Below, one piece after another: positions 12,201 to 25,300 of a stretch of DNA of 64,000 bases; positions within the stretch are counted from its first letter, which is position 1, and the number at the start of each line of letters is the position of its first letter. The notes beneath the pieces were generated by a model, which was given only the letters and a program-made list of their open reading frames with translations, was not told the origin of the DNA and ran no database searches. Origin of the DNA: Sycon ciliatum (Eukaryota > Porifera > Calcarea > Leucosolenida > Sycettidae); contig NC_088654.1 in assembly GCF_964019385.1 (NCBI RefSeq), forward strand, positions 5,677,218 through 5,741,217. Direction: 5' to 3'. The translations under genes were made by a program, and so were the position numbers.

Positions 12201-15200
12201 GGCCAGAGCCAGGGCCCATCTTTTTATGAATGGACTGTAGAACACAACATCGAGTGAGCTGTGGAAGGCCGGCGAAGTCTACCACGATTGTCGGCGACTT
12301 CAATGTGGACTTTGCCCATGGTCAACCATCTGCAGTACCTCTGTGCTCGATTATCAGCCCTTTCAACCTTTCCAACTATGTAACATCTCACACCTGAGTG
12401 ACCTCCCATTCAGCTAAGCTGCTGAATTTACTCCTTTCATCAGCTCCACCGGTTGGCAACTGTGAAACAGTATACTTAGACATGAGTGACCATTTTGCGA
12501 TTCCTGCCCACTTGCATATTAGAGTGCCGAAGCACAGCTCATCAGCACCAACGACCACGCGGCGGTTGCACCTCCTTGACTGGGACCGCTTCAGCAAGGA
12601 CGTCCATCGCAAGCAGCAGGCATTTCCTGACAATGGCAACTTGGAGGAAATGATTACATCTTTCACTGAGTCTCTTCTATCACCATAAAACCACCATGCG
12701 CCTCTAGTTGCTCAGTGTGCCTATCGACGTCTCCCATGCCCATGGCTGACAAATGAACTAGGTGTGGCTGTACGGAAGCGCAATGGCTTACATCGGAAGT
12801 TGATGCGGGACCAGGGGAATGCAAGATTACGCGAGGAACATAAATCAGCTCGTTATGTGGCTGGGAAGCTAGACAGGAAACTGCACAACCAGTAGTTTAC
12901 CACCCAATGCCAAACTACCAACCAGAGGAAACTCTGGAGGGTACTAAATACTGTCACTGGCAGAAGGAAGCAATCGCAAATCCCTCAAGCGCCTTTGCCA
13001 GAGCTAATTCGAGAGTTTGGCGGAGTAGTGAATGATCCAACACGTCCACCCCACCTCCAGCTGCCGTCGGGCTCAAGCCTCCAATGCAGCTTAAATGTAT
13101 TCCAGCCTGTCACAGTGACAGATGTCGTGTCATGCCTTAAATCAGTGGATGCAAGCAAAGCCACGGGCAGTGATAGGATTCCCAGTTTCCTGCTCAAGCA
13201 ACATGCCTCTGTTCTTGCTCCGAATCTCACCAGCATTATCAATTTGTCTCTTAGAACTGGACATGTTCCGCCAACCTTCAAAGTGTCACATGTCAGTTGC
13301 CTATTTAAGAGTGGCGACCCAACCCTGCCCCAGAACTATCGTCCAGTGTCTCTCTTCCCCATTATCCCCCTTATTCTGGAGACAATGGTTAAGAGACAGC
13401 TCACTGCCTATCTGGAGACACACCAGCTATTGCCCGACAGCCAGTTTACTTATCGCAAGCAACATTCGACTGAGGATGCACTTGTGTTAGCTGTTAATCG
13501 ATGGTCCACCGCTAGATGCATTAACTGGGACAGTGTTCGTTGATATGTCGAAAGCTTTCGACCGTGTTAAGCAAGAACGTCTAGTTACAGTTTTGTTTTC
13601 CCGTGGTATAGCTGGAACTGCATTGGAATGGTTCGCTGACTACCTCTCAGGGCGTTTCCAGAGTGTCAATTTCCTGGACTCTGTTAGTGAGGCCGTCAGT
13701 TGCTCCTGTGGTGTTCCGCAAGGTAGCGTTCTTGGGCCACTGCTTTTTGTGCTCTACACTAGTGAACTCCACACCGTACTGCCACTTTCTGTACAGCACT
13801 AAGACAGATGACATTGTCATCGACTGCTCCCATTCTGATCCTGCTGTAGTGTGCAGAACCCTCACGCAAGCCATGACAAACACTGCTACCTGGCTGGAGG
13901 ACATTGGCCTGCTCCTCAACTCTTCCAAGACACGGTTGCTCTTCACCCAGCGACGAGGCGCGGCTGCAATACAACCGGCGAGAAACTTTCTGTGACCTCT
14001 ACAGCCCAGTACCTTGGTTTAGTCCTGGATAATGATTTATCCCGGGCTCCACATGTGGAGTATATTGGTCGCAAGACAGTGCGAACAATTGGTCAGCTCT
14101 GGAGGCATGGACGAGGACTGAGTTTGCTTGCCCGGCGAACGTGGTTCCTGAGCATGATCCTTTCCCAGCTGTGTTATGGCTCAAACAGTTTTTTTTCCAG
14201 GAATTAGCGCACACCTGCTTGGTCAGCTTGAAAAGACGTTCAAGGCTGGCATCCATGCCACCTTGCAACAGCGGCTCTTGACTCCAACTGCCCCGCTGCT
14301 CTCTATGCTCAGCATTGTTAGTCTACCACATACATTATACACACAAAATTGTCGTATTTGATCATCGATGCATTAACTCCTCCTGTAGCCCCCTTCTTCA
14401 ACAATTATTCACCCGAACGGCCCCAGAGACTGTTCCGGAGGAGCAGCGCACCACACGGGGACAAGTGTCGAACTAGCTTCAAGTTCCCTTTCTTGCGGGA
14501 CGATCAATCATGATGTTTCGGGGAAGCATTCTCTGGAACGCTCTCCCCTCTGATTTTAGAGTGATAGGTGTCCCTGGTCCCTTCCGGAAAGCTCTTTCTG
14601 CCATTGATATACTTACTTTGTGAATATCCTCATTAAACTTTTATTTTCTTCTTTTGGTCCTTTCTGTCGTATATGAGGCATGGGCAGCAAAAACTAGGGT
14701 TAGGTGATATTTACCGAAAAAGATTTTTGATGGCTTTGAGCTGTCCACTAAATGAGTGATCTATGGGCCAAATTTTGGAGCTCTGGGCACCTTCCAAGAT
14801 GGTAAAAAGAACGCCCGAAATGATGGGTGAAGGTCGACAAAAATGGTCAGCAAAAGGGCAACATGGAACGCAGTTACAGCTAGCTCTAATGGAGTGGCTG
14901 AGAATAATTTAGCATATTTATAGGTCTTCAGGGAAGCACAGAGTACTCTAGTTGATAATATTCTAACATTGTTCCCTGCACTTGCTGCAATGTTACTTGA
15001 CAACTCAATCCATGTCATGCGCAGGTCTGGTGTTGTATGCAAACTTATCAGACAGAAAGAAGACAAGCAACTGACGTTTTACATGGCTGGGAAGAATCTA
15101 CAACTTAGTCCACGACTAGATATACATGCTGGGCCAAGCCAGATACATCCACCAAGCATGTTTTGCTCTCCTACGCACAGCAGCTCATAGATACATGCAT

Positions 15201-16337
15201 TATACTGTGACAAATTTCATGCGCACCGCAAGCGTGCAAGTATACTTGCAACAATTTTATTCTATCAAGTAAGGTTTAGTTCATTCAGGGCTGTCTCCGT
15301 ATCTCCTTATCCAGCTGCGAATAGTCGCCACAGAGTACTGAATCTCGTTCGTCACTCTCACCGCTGCTGTCCGCGTCGCCACTTCGTGTCACGGAGCTCT
15401 CAAACTCATCGTCTGCGCTGCCTTCGCTGATGGCTTGTCATCTGAGCGAAACCTCTTCACTTTCACCTGATTCTTCTTGCGGGAGACTATCACAGGCAGC
15501 TGAGTATCTCCAGAGATCCAGCTGTCAAATATTCTAGTCGCTCGTGCTCCACCAAGAATTTGTGACGGGATCGTTCCGCCAAGACATTATTTGTTCCGCT
15601 CTCTTTTGAGCGCATGATTTGCAGGCGCTACCCCGAGCGCAAACGCCTCCATGGTGACTGAAAACGCCTACCTGGGCGTCCCAAGTGCTTGGCGGATAAA
15701 CTTCAACTGCGATGACAACAAATTATAGTGAAGCCACCAAGAGGAAAGCACTTTCAAAGCGATAGCGCAAGAAGTCTTTCCGCTTTGATCGCGGTGATTA
15801 AAAAACGACATCGGTTCGGTTTTTCGCAAATATTGGCATTTTGAAAAATTGCCAGGACCCCGGTTCTTGCTGCCGATGCCTCATATTATTATCATTTCTT
15901 GTTTTCCCTTGCATATCATCCCTTCATCATTCTGTGAGAACCTGTCCTATGGGCAGGTGAGAAGGCATCTCTGCCTGTTCATTTGGTGAAGTAAAATAAA
16001 CAACAACAACAACACGGCTAAGGGACTCCCCCATCTATGCTTCTCTTGATCTCTTCAATAGTATTCCACTCAACCTCCGGCAAATCAACCCCAGACGAGA
16101 TTTCAAAGCAAACATCCTACCACTTGTCATCTCTTCCGTATGTACTTGCTCACATTGCTCAGCACATCTATAGCTCCATTGCGCCCAGCCGATGTGATAA
16201 ACTCCCTATTGCCATCGCTACTGCCTCAGCAAGCAGCTAAACTTTGATCTCTCTGTATCTGTTCCCCGTGCCTGTAATTATTTTTCTCTTATTGGCCACA
16301 GGCCATCGTGAGAATAAAAGAGTTCAAATACATACAT

Positions 16338-16372
<35 letters not shown>

Positions 16373-19300
16373 AACACACATACACACAGAGAACTGTGAG
16401 CAGTATCCAAATTAGACTCGGAGAGTTTTGACCGACCTTTGGTCTATCTTTTCAAAATTCGGAATTTAATACTTACATTTTCCAAGTGTACGTCCAGACC
16501 TGCTGGATATTCCGTGTATTCCTCGCAGCTTATTGTTTCGAAAACGAATGAAAAAAGTAAACAAAGTCACTACCAGCACAGCAACAAGACTGAGAGAAAG
16601 ACCCAGAGTTAGGTAGGTATTCGACTGACTTGCGTTGGCGTCTGTTGCTGAAAGTCAGAATGCAACAGTTCAAGCAGACAAAAGGGCCGATAAGATGAAT
16701 TCATCACTGACATTCATGCATGAATGAATACCAATCACTCAATGCAAACAAATGTTTCTAGCGCACAACCACCTCTCTGCTTAAACATACAACTACTATC
16801 GCAGATGCGCAACCAGCAGTCCCGCACTTCCCATTCTCATACAGTTTCACAGTCACAGCTATACGCGCTCAGGCACACCCCCAGCCACACCCCCAGCCAG
16901 TCACCCAACCACCACCCTCCAATCCACTCCCTGCACTGCAAAATACAGACTTGTCATGCTCGTATCAGTCGTTCGTACAATCAGGGAAGGTGCATTTCTT
17001 CTTGCCGGTGCCGGTGGTTGTGCTTTGGCAAAGAACGTTTTCGGCATGAAATAGTGCAGATTCATTTATGCTACAACGATGAGTCAACAACCGTGACAAG
17101 TGACAATACAACGAACAGCTCCCGGACCTAAAACGTTCAGATCCCGTAGTGTTGTGAACCTTGAACCGAAGAGTTGTGGCCGTGGTTCAAAGAGCCTGCA
17201 TTGTTCTCCAAAAGAGCAGCGTCCAAAATATGCCATGCTGACACCAAAAATCACTATATGGCAGACTACTGGAGTCGTTATGGAACAGCTTTTAGAGCAC
17301 TCCCATCAGTCTTCTCCATTTCGCCGACTCTACTCTCCAGATATCTGATAATCATATCAGCCTCGCCGCTGCTGCTTCTTCATCAGTCGCAAACGCTGCA
17401 GGGCTCACTCTTGACCAGCCCGCTCGGCCATTTCTTCTGCAGAACACCGGAGTTCTCAGCCCAGACCGAACTCATGAAGGTCAGCCATGGCTGCATCCTC
17501 ACTCTCACACAGATTTATGTCTTCGTGGCCGCTTGCACCGACTACTATCGGTCGTCAAATCATTTGAAATAGCATTGACACTATTGATTTCCTGCAGTCC
17601 CTTTGACCTGGCTGCATGCTATGGCATTGCAGATTGTGTGGGGCGGCTGCATGACGTCATGGGCGCAACCCCTCCCCCCATACTTAGTTTTTCGAACGGA
17701 AATATCTCAAGAACGCTTTGTTGAAGGCAGGTCGGACCAACAACATTGAACTCAGCGACCCAAACTCTCCGGGTCCTGAAATTTAATTTTTTTCTCCGAA
17801 CTTCCCCATTAAGTGTGCCGATTCATGACATTATGACTTACCTGTGCAATGCGTTTCATTTCCCTGGTAACCAGTTGTACATACACATGCATATGAACCA
17901 ATGGTATTGTTACATTGAGCGTTGACATGACAACCATGTGTTTTTGCTGTACATTCATTGGTGTCTGATATGGTGATACAGTGGACAACAGAATAGCATA
18001 ACATGCTAGTCATTGGGCACTTTCGACTACATGTTTGGACCCAGGTTTTATAATTCTCGAATGAACAGAATGAACGCATTGCGGCCATGTAGACAAACGA
18101 CTACAGTGACATAAATCGTAAAAGGGGATCACGTGGGAGCCCGTGCACCCTCGCGCGCATGTGGACCTAGCACGGCGTTTACGTCGAGTGCGTCAATTCT
18201 GGAATTAGCAATTCTGGAATTACATGTCGCAATTCGGCCCTATCTTCAGAATTGACCAAATTGACGGAATTGCAATTGACGACAGATTTTGTGTAACTGA
18301 ACGGCGCATCCACCATAAATAATTCGACTGTCGTGGACATGGAAATCCGGTCGCATGTCTAGTGGCCCCAGACCACTGACCATGCAGCCGTGGATAAGCG
18401 GTACACACATGCATTTATGCGCTGCAGCGCGCTGGTTGTAGCGGATCAGCATGTGCACTGCACACAGCGTTCTGTACGCGCTGAGAGCACCGGCTCCGGT
18501 CAATTGACTGCATTTCTATGTTTCTATGTCTGCTGCAGTAGAATTGGCGGAAATGTGTGCAATCGAGCCCGCCCATTGTTACAGAGGTTTACAAAGCAAA
18601 CGTTTGTGCGGATTTTCGTTTGACCTCACGAAAAGGGAAACTTCATGCGAACGTTCGCAGGTTTGAACGCAACATTTGAAGAAAACGCGAAACAAAACTC
18701 GAACTACAGTAAAACCAGGTTCAAGTGACGACTTTGGTAACGGTCTTGCAGACAGAACTGTCATCATGGCATGGACTTACCCTCCACCAGCCGATAGATG
18801 CTGTCGCAGTCCGCACAATGGCAGCGGACCGACAGGCATGGCGTGGAGCCCGCACCACCTAACAGGACTGATTCTCGTGATCCACGTGATTCCGCCAGAC
18901 ATGTTGTATGCATATTCTATTTTATTTTATACTTTGGATAAGTTTTCCATTAGTAACAGGACTGATTCTCGTGATCCACGTGATTCCGCCAGACATGTTG
19001 TATGCATATTCTATTTTATTTTATACTTTGGATAAGTTTTCCATTAGTCCTATTGGTATTGTTGCTAACGGCGTTTGTTGATGTCACTTCTGTCATTTCA
19101 TTGTATCGCATTACTCTTCAGACATCAATCCTGAATGGCATAAGCGAAAGTGGCACCCCCGCCACCTACGCGGACATGCTTTTAATAATAATAATATACT
19201 AAAGTGACCATCCCACGGTGCAAGCGAAAGCGGTCGTTAAAGCCAAGTGGTCTTTAGAACCAGGTCCCATACATTCGCGGCATATCGGATCCTGTACATA

Positions 19301-22300
19301 CATGTACATATGCATGGTTGTACATCCATGCACTCGTATTTACAGGCGTGGAGAATAGAAGACTTTCGCACAGGCAAAGCACGCCTCATTCAAGTGCATG
19401 CAGTGCATCCTGCACTCTCACTTGTCACTTCTGCTGACTGCATGCACTTGCGTCAGAGCGCACTTCAACCCTGTTTGCGTCAACCCTGCCAGTGAAGATG
19501 ACACTAGGAAGGGTTTCGCTCTACGGAATTACGTATGAAAATAACGTATGAACTGCACGGAATTTTCATACGTAAAAATCAGAGCTGTTGGGTTTCGCTC
19601 TACGTGATGTCTCCATGACTGCTAAACATGCGTTGTTGCTTTGGAGACGCGTTGGCTGCACGTGACCACCGCATGCACCATGAACCGAAACCGCGTTCTC
19701 CATTATATTTTGCACGCGTGGTGTACGGTGTGTGTACCTTGTGTTTCGCGCGGCTTGAATGTTGCCATGGACAAATTCAGAAAATGCGAAAAATATTTCA
19801 AAAAGTCCTACGGAGGACCCAACGTAGGAAAGAGCTTTCCTACGGAAATCCGTAGAGAGATTTACGTATGAAAGTTGCCCTCGCTCCCCGGCGCGTACGA
19901 CATACGGATTTTCATACGTAATTACGTAGAGCGAAACCTCCCTACTTTTGGCTGGTTTGGGCCACTCTGTGCAGGTCCTATATGGCACTTGGTACACTAA
20001 AAGTCGTTTGATGGCCGTGTAAGGTAGGTGGTCGCTGTATCCAGTGCTATTTCTGTGTAGAATTGTCTGTGCATGAAAAAAGCGGTCATTAAAAGCAGGT
20101 GGTCACTAAAATCAGAGGTTGCTTAAACCAGGTTTTATTGGACTGTTCACAAAATTGATGAAACAGTCAGGTGGGCAAGTCATAAAATTACGACTTACCT
20201 GAGCAATGTGTTCCATTTCCTTGGTAACCAGTTAAACATGCACATGTATATGAACCAAGGATGTTGCTACAGTTAGCGTCGGCATGACAACCATGTGTTT
20301 TTGCTGCACATTCATTGTTGTCTGATATGGTGATACAGTGGACAACAGAATAGTATTAGGAGCCATTCGTAAACATTATATTTAGAAACAAAAAGTAGTT
20401 GTTTAAGGGGGAGGGGGGGCGGGGTGAGCGCCTGTTCGTTTCTCGGAAAATATCGATGCACAGTTTGTATGTGTGGGCACATCCAGCTAGAAAAGAAAAA
20501 AATATATACTATGTGCCGTATGTATGTGTTCGTTTCTCAGGGAGGGGGAGGGGTTGAAGGGAAATGACTAGCTTTCGTGTAAATATCAGTATTTGTTTGT
20601 TTAGCTTTATTTTACTTCACCAGAAACACAGGCAAAATCTGCCTTCTCACTGGGCGTATTGCCACAGTTCTCGCAAAATGATGAAGGTGGTCATATAAGA
20701 AAAGGAGGAAGAGGAAAATACAATCATGAACAAGGCACAAAGAGAATACGGAAACAAATCAATGGGGAGTACTACAAGTAACGAATTTGAATTTAATAAT
20801 GAAACGGATCCAAAGGTTCCAGGGTTGAGGGAATATATACGGATGACCCCTAATGGGCAAGTCATCAGAGACGTTCCGCACTACGTGAAGTTGAGCAACG
20901 TTACGTTAGTGGGCGGGAAAACCCTTGAACTCACGAGTTTGCACCTCACTTATGGAAAATTATCTACCGTAAAGTCTTGTACAAAAGCCGCGGCTTCTAT
21001 GACTTTCCTTGTGAAATTTTGCAGACTTCTATAATGAGACAGGCTTCATTACAAGACATGTACTTCTATGTATGTCATCACTAAAACCAGGCTTATGTGT
21101 GATTGGATTGGCCCAAAATTGCGGCTTCTATTCGAGGGCGGCTTCTATTCAAGTGCAACTTCTATACAAGACCTTACGGTATGCAGCGTATGTATGTAGG
21201 ACTCTGATAACGGAGGTGCTCCGTAAGTGTGTTGGGGTGCAAATTTTTTACTCACTCCCTAGGTCGACCCGGTCGTACACTGCCGCGTTCCGAGTTGCCA
21301 AGGGCAGCTATGTCATTCGAAAACTACATATGGCGGAACACAAATCGGCATGGAGTGTGGGTAAGACTTTCCATAGATCGACTACATTCGCTACTTATGT
21401 AATTGATTGATCAGTATGATGGCGGGCGGGAGCAATTTTGGAGCTGCGCCTTGCATCACTTTTTCCTTTCAACTTGATCCTCTTTGGGAGATCGATAATG
21501 TATTTTTCATTAAAGGAACTAGCTAGTAATGGAGTCACGCCCGACGAACTCCAGCAAGTGGACCTGCATGGCAGACCAGGCTGGTGCACTGTCACCCTCA
21601 AGCATGCCGCCGCCAGGGATCGTCTTGTGTCCACTTCTTTCAAAATTGCTGGTAAGGCAGTAGATATTGTCATTGGAGACACCGAGCTCATTAGCTTGCA
21701 TGTGTTTGGCTGTCCGTATCACCTGCATGACGGGGCATTGTCTTCGGCCATAAGCCAGTATGCAACGATTCACAGGTCTCCTGCTAGGAAAAAATCCTGC
21801 ACGAAGGGTTCTCAGTTGAAACCGGTACTAGCTTCTTGAAAGTGAAATTGCGAAAGTCAGTTCCGTCTCTTGTTCGCGTGGGTCAGACGCCCCTACGCAT
21901 CTGGTACAAAGGGCAACCCCAGACATGCTTCCATTGCGCAGCACCAGGCCATAAAGCAAGGGATTCCCCACGCCGAAAACCTCCAGCTAGTCAGTCAACG
22001 AGTACGGGATGCACTGAAGTGAACAGGTCAGCAGCAAGCCCTCAAAGTACGCATAGTCAAGAGGTTGCAGCTGCTGGGTCAGTGCATGTGCAGCAGGATG
22101 AGCATTCCCGGGAAAACACACCTATGAGCTCTGGTACGACAGCCAACCGCAAACTTGCCAGTACTAGTGGCGTGGGGTCAGAAAAACCGTACTCGTACTC
22201 ATCTGCTGTAGGAGGATCGGATGCGGAAAGGGATGCACCTGGGGAATCGGAACCTGCCTCGGCAGGAGGCACGGAAGGTGAGCCCGATTTCACTCTAGCT

Positions 22301-25300
22301 CTGTCCCCCACAGCAGCTGGGTTGAGGAGTCAGGAGAGGAGCCACCACCCCCTCCACACAGCAGCCTAACCCCACCACGTCTCTGGCCCACACATCAAAC
22401 ACCTATGACGGAGGTCTCATACCTGGGCAGCATGACAAAATGTGCCTACACCAAATGGGCAATACACATGATCCAGCAGCTGAACCCAATGATTCAAGCG
22501 GCTCAGAAGCGGATGCAGAAGACCAGCATCACAACACTGCAGCCGAAAGAGCCGACAACGTTTTCTTTGATACACTGAAGCCATCAAAGCGGCAGCGGGA
22601 ATCGATATCACCAGAACACGACGGCAGATTCACTCTTGTCAAGAATGGAAGTCCAAGGAAACAAGCCAACTCGTTTGCACTCCCCTGCCATCAGCCAGAA
22701 GCCTGGCTGGCGAGCTTGAGTACTAGTCATCTTTCTCTCTAGTGTTCATATTAGCCTGACTATCTATCTATGTTTCATCATGCTTTCTCCCCGCCTTAAC
22801 CCCTCTGCACCAGTGTTTGTTCCCCGCCCTTCTATCCCCCGACTTCGCCTTTACATGACCAATGCATTTGGATTGCTGTCCAAGCTTGGTGAGCTTCAGC
22901 ACGCAGTGAAGATCTCGAAGCCTGATGTTATTATCGTGACTGAGACCAAGCTCACTGCAGACAAGGCCACCTAGGCGGAAGTCTCACTACCTGGATATGC
23001 CCCTCCCATTCGTCGAGACCGCACCGCTCATGGAGGAGGAGTTGCGGTCTGGACTAGGGACGGCATTGCCTTTCAGCACCTCCATGACATCGACTGTGAT
23101 CACGAAATTGTCTGGGTGTCTGTCTCCATGGCCCCCCACACGAACACTGTCATTGGCGCTGTCTACAGGCCAGGCTCCTGTCTGGCCACTGACACCAAAC
23201 TCTTCGAACACCTTGACGCAACTCTTGACAGAGTTAGGCAGCATGGGTCGAAGATTATCGTCGCTGGCGACTTCAATGTGCTTAGCGGCTTGTGGTTAGG
23301 AAGCAACAAAACAACTCCTGCAGGGGAATGTGCTGAGGATATGTGTGTTAGCCACGGCCTGGAACAACATGTTACGATGAAGACCCGAGGGGACAATATA
23401 CTGGATCTGAGTATGTCTTTCTATCTTTCTGATGTAACAGTCCGTTGCAAACCTCCCCTTGGCGCCTCGGACCATGTAACTCTGATAGCTGAATTTCCCA
23501 CAAAAGTGTCGGAGGAACCTCCCACAAAGCGAGTAGTCTGGCGCTAGAACCTAGCGGACTGCCCTCAACTTGCTCATTTTTATCGGCAAGCTGACTGGAC
23601 CACAGCCATCAGTCAATGTCCCAACAAATCATGTCACAATGTCACCAAGATCATTAATAACCTTAACAAGGCATGAAGCAATTCATACCAGCTCGTGAAC
23701 TGGTAACCAGCCCGTCTGACCCTTCTTTGGTGGACACTGGAGTGTTCAACCAAGGTGAAGGCAAAACAGGAAGCTTGGAAACACTCCCGCACGGCTCCAT
23801 CTCCGCAGCTACGACTGGAGGCCCTGGAGGCAACCAGGCGTGGCACTCACTATCTGCGCCAGGCGCAGGCAATACGCCTTGCTACGCTGGGAGACAAACT
23901 TTCACGTGGGAGCATGTCTGATCGAGAGTGGTGGTCCACGCTGAAGCAAGCAGGTGGTAGTGGGCGCAGCACAACTATACCAACTCTTGTTGACACTAAC
24001 GGCGTCCGAGTTATGGCCAACTCCGAGAAAGCAGAGCGGTTTGGCACGTTTTTTCGTCGAAGTCCAGCCTCGCAGCAGATGACTTTCCAAACGATCTGCC
24101 ATCAGACGATCTGCCACCTGTAACACCTCACACCGAGTCTCGGCTCACTACCATCCACTTTCGAACGGATACTGTCAGAAGAGAGCTCAGAAGACTGAAT
24201 CCCACGAAAGCCAAAGGCCCTGACCGGATTCCAGCAAGGGTGCTGAAGAATTGTGCCAGTGAGCTCTGCTTGCTTGTCGCCCGGCTGTTCTCCTTGTGCT
24301 TTCGGCAGCAAGTGCAACCGAGGCTGTGGAAGGTCGCCCAGGTTGTTCCGATTCACAAGAAGAAAGCTAGATCAGACCTGCGCAACCATCGCCCGGTGTC
24401 TCTCCTCTGCATTCTCTCCAAGACAATGGAAACAATTGTTAACCGCTGTATCATGAACTTCTTCTCAAAGCACAGTGTAATCTCGTCTCGGCAATATGGC
24501 TTCCGGAAGGGACTTGGTACATCAGATCTACTAACAAAGCTGCACAACGACTGGTTATCCACTGCGGCGAGAGGCGGCATGGTACATGTACTGGCCATCG
24601 ACATCGCCGGGGCGTTCGACAAGGTTTCGCATCGAGGTGCCCTCCATAAAACAGAGGCATGCGGCATCAGTGGTCCGTTCCTTGGCTGGCTCTCAAACTA
24701 CCTCTGCTGCCGGCAACTACGTGCCATAGTCGGAGGACAACAGTCATCGGAATACCCTTTGCTTGCTGGGGTCCTCCAAGGCAGCATCTTGGGTCCAACC
24801 CTGTTTCTGGTTTACGTAAACAACTGTGAGGAAGTAACACCGGATAGTACCTCTCTGGCTGTATACGCAGATGGCACCACAGCCTACCAATGCATTGCGG
24901 CCACATGCGACATAGCGGAAAGTGCGACCTATCGCCCGATGGGGTGCTGAGTGGAAAATAACTTTCGAACCGACCAATTCCCAGGCGCTCACAACAGACT
25001 TTCACCGTCCGGCAACACCTCTTCCCCACGCACTGTTCAACGGTACCAGGGTGCCTGAAGCTGACGAGATCAAGCTCCTCGGTGTTTTCTTCGACACCAC
25101 GTTGCGATTCTCGACCCACATACGCCAGGTTGCCACCAGGGCCCTCCAACGCCTCCACGTTCTCCGGAAGGTGGTGCCACTTTGGACAGCACCTGGCTGT
25201 ATTGCTGTTTACAACGGCTTCAAACGGCCAACCATGGAGAACTACTGCCTGGTCTGGATGGGGGCTCCACTGGCCCGCCTGGACACAGTACAGCGCAGGA

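Larger units (their letters stand above)
18707..20140. mobile_element. Mariner-like non-autonomous element with nested insertion
   Basis: Left end TA|CAGTAAAACCAGGTTCAAG, right end GCTTAAACCAGGTTTTATTG. About 1 kb core plus a nested 438 bp element (19506-19943). The right half of this element is present in the intron of nearly every EGF module (for example 26270-26512 and 27671-27915), where it ends GGTTTTACTG|TA. It was carried along when the exons multiplied. Copy 2: 37827-39260. Confidence 0.65.

Noticed and set aside
16724-17572. Plus-strand frames of 135 and 132 codons as a gene
   Set aside because: No recognisable domain, overlapping frames, within an intron of the minus-strand gene; duplicated only because of the 19.1 kb event.
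19566-19997. 143-codon minus-strand frame
   Set aside because: It lies almost wholly inside the 438 bp MITE and includes its inverted ends; no domain.
24667-25158. 163-codon minus-strand frame opposite the LINE
   Set aside because: Antisense shadow of the reverse transcriptase region, repeated in copy 2.
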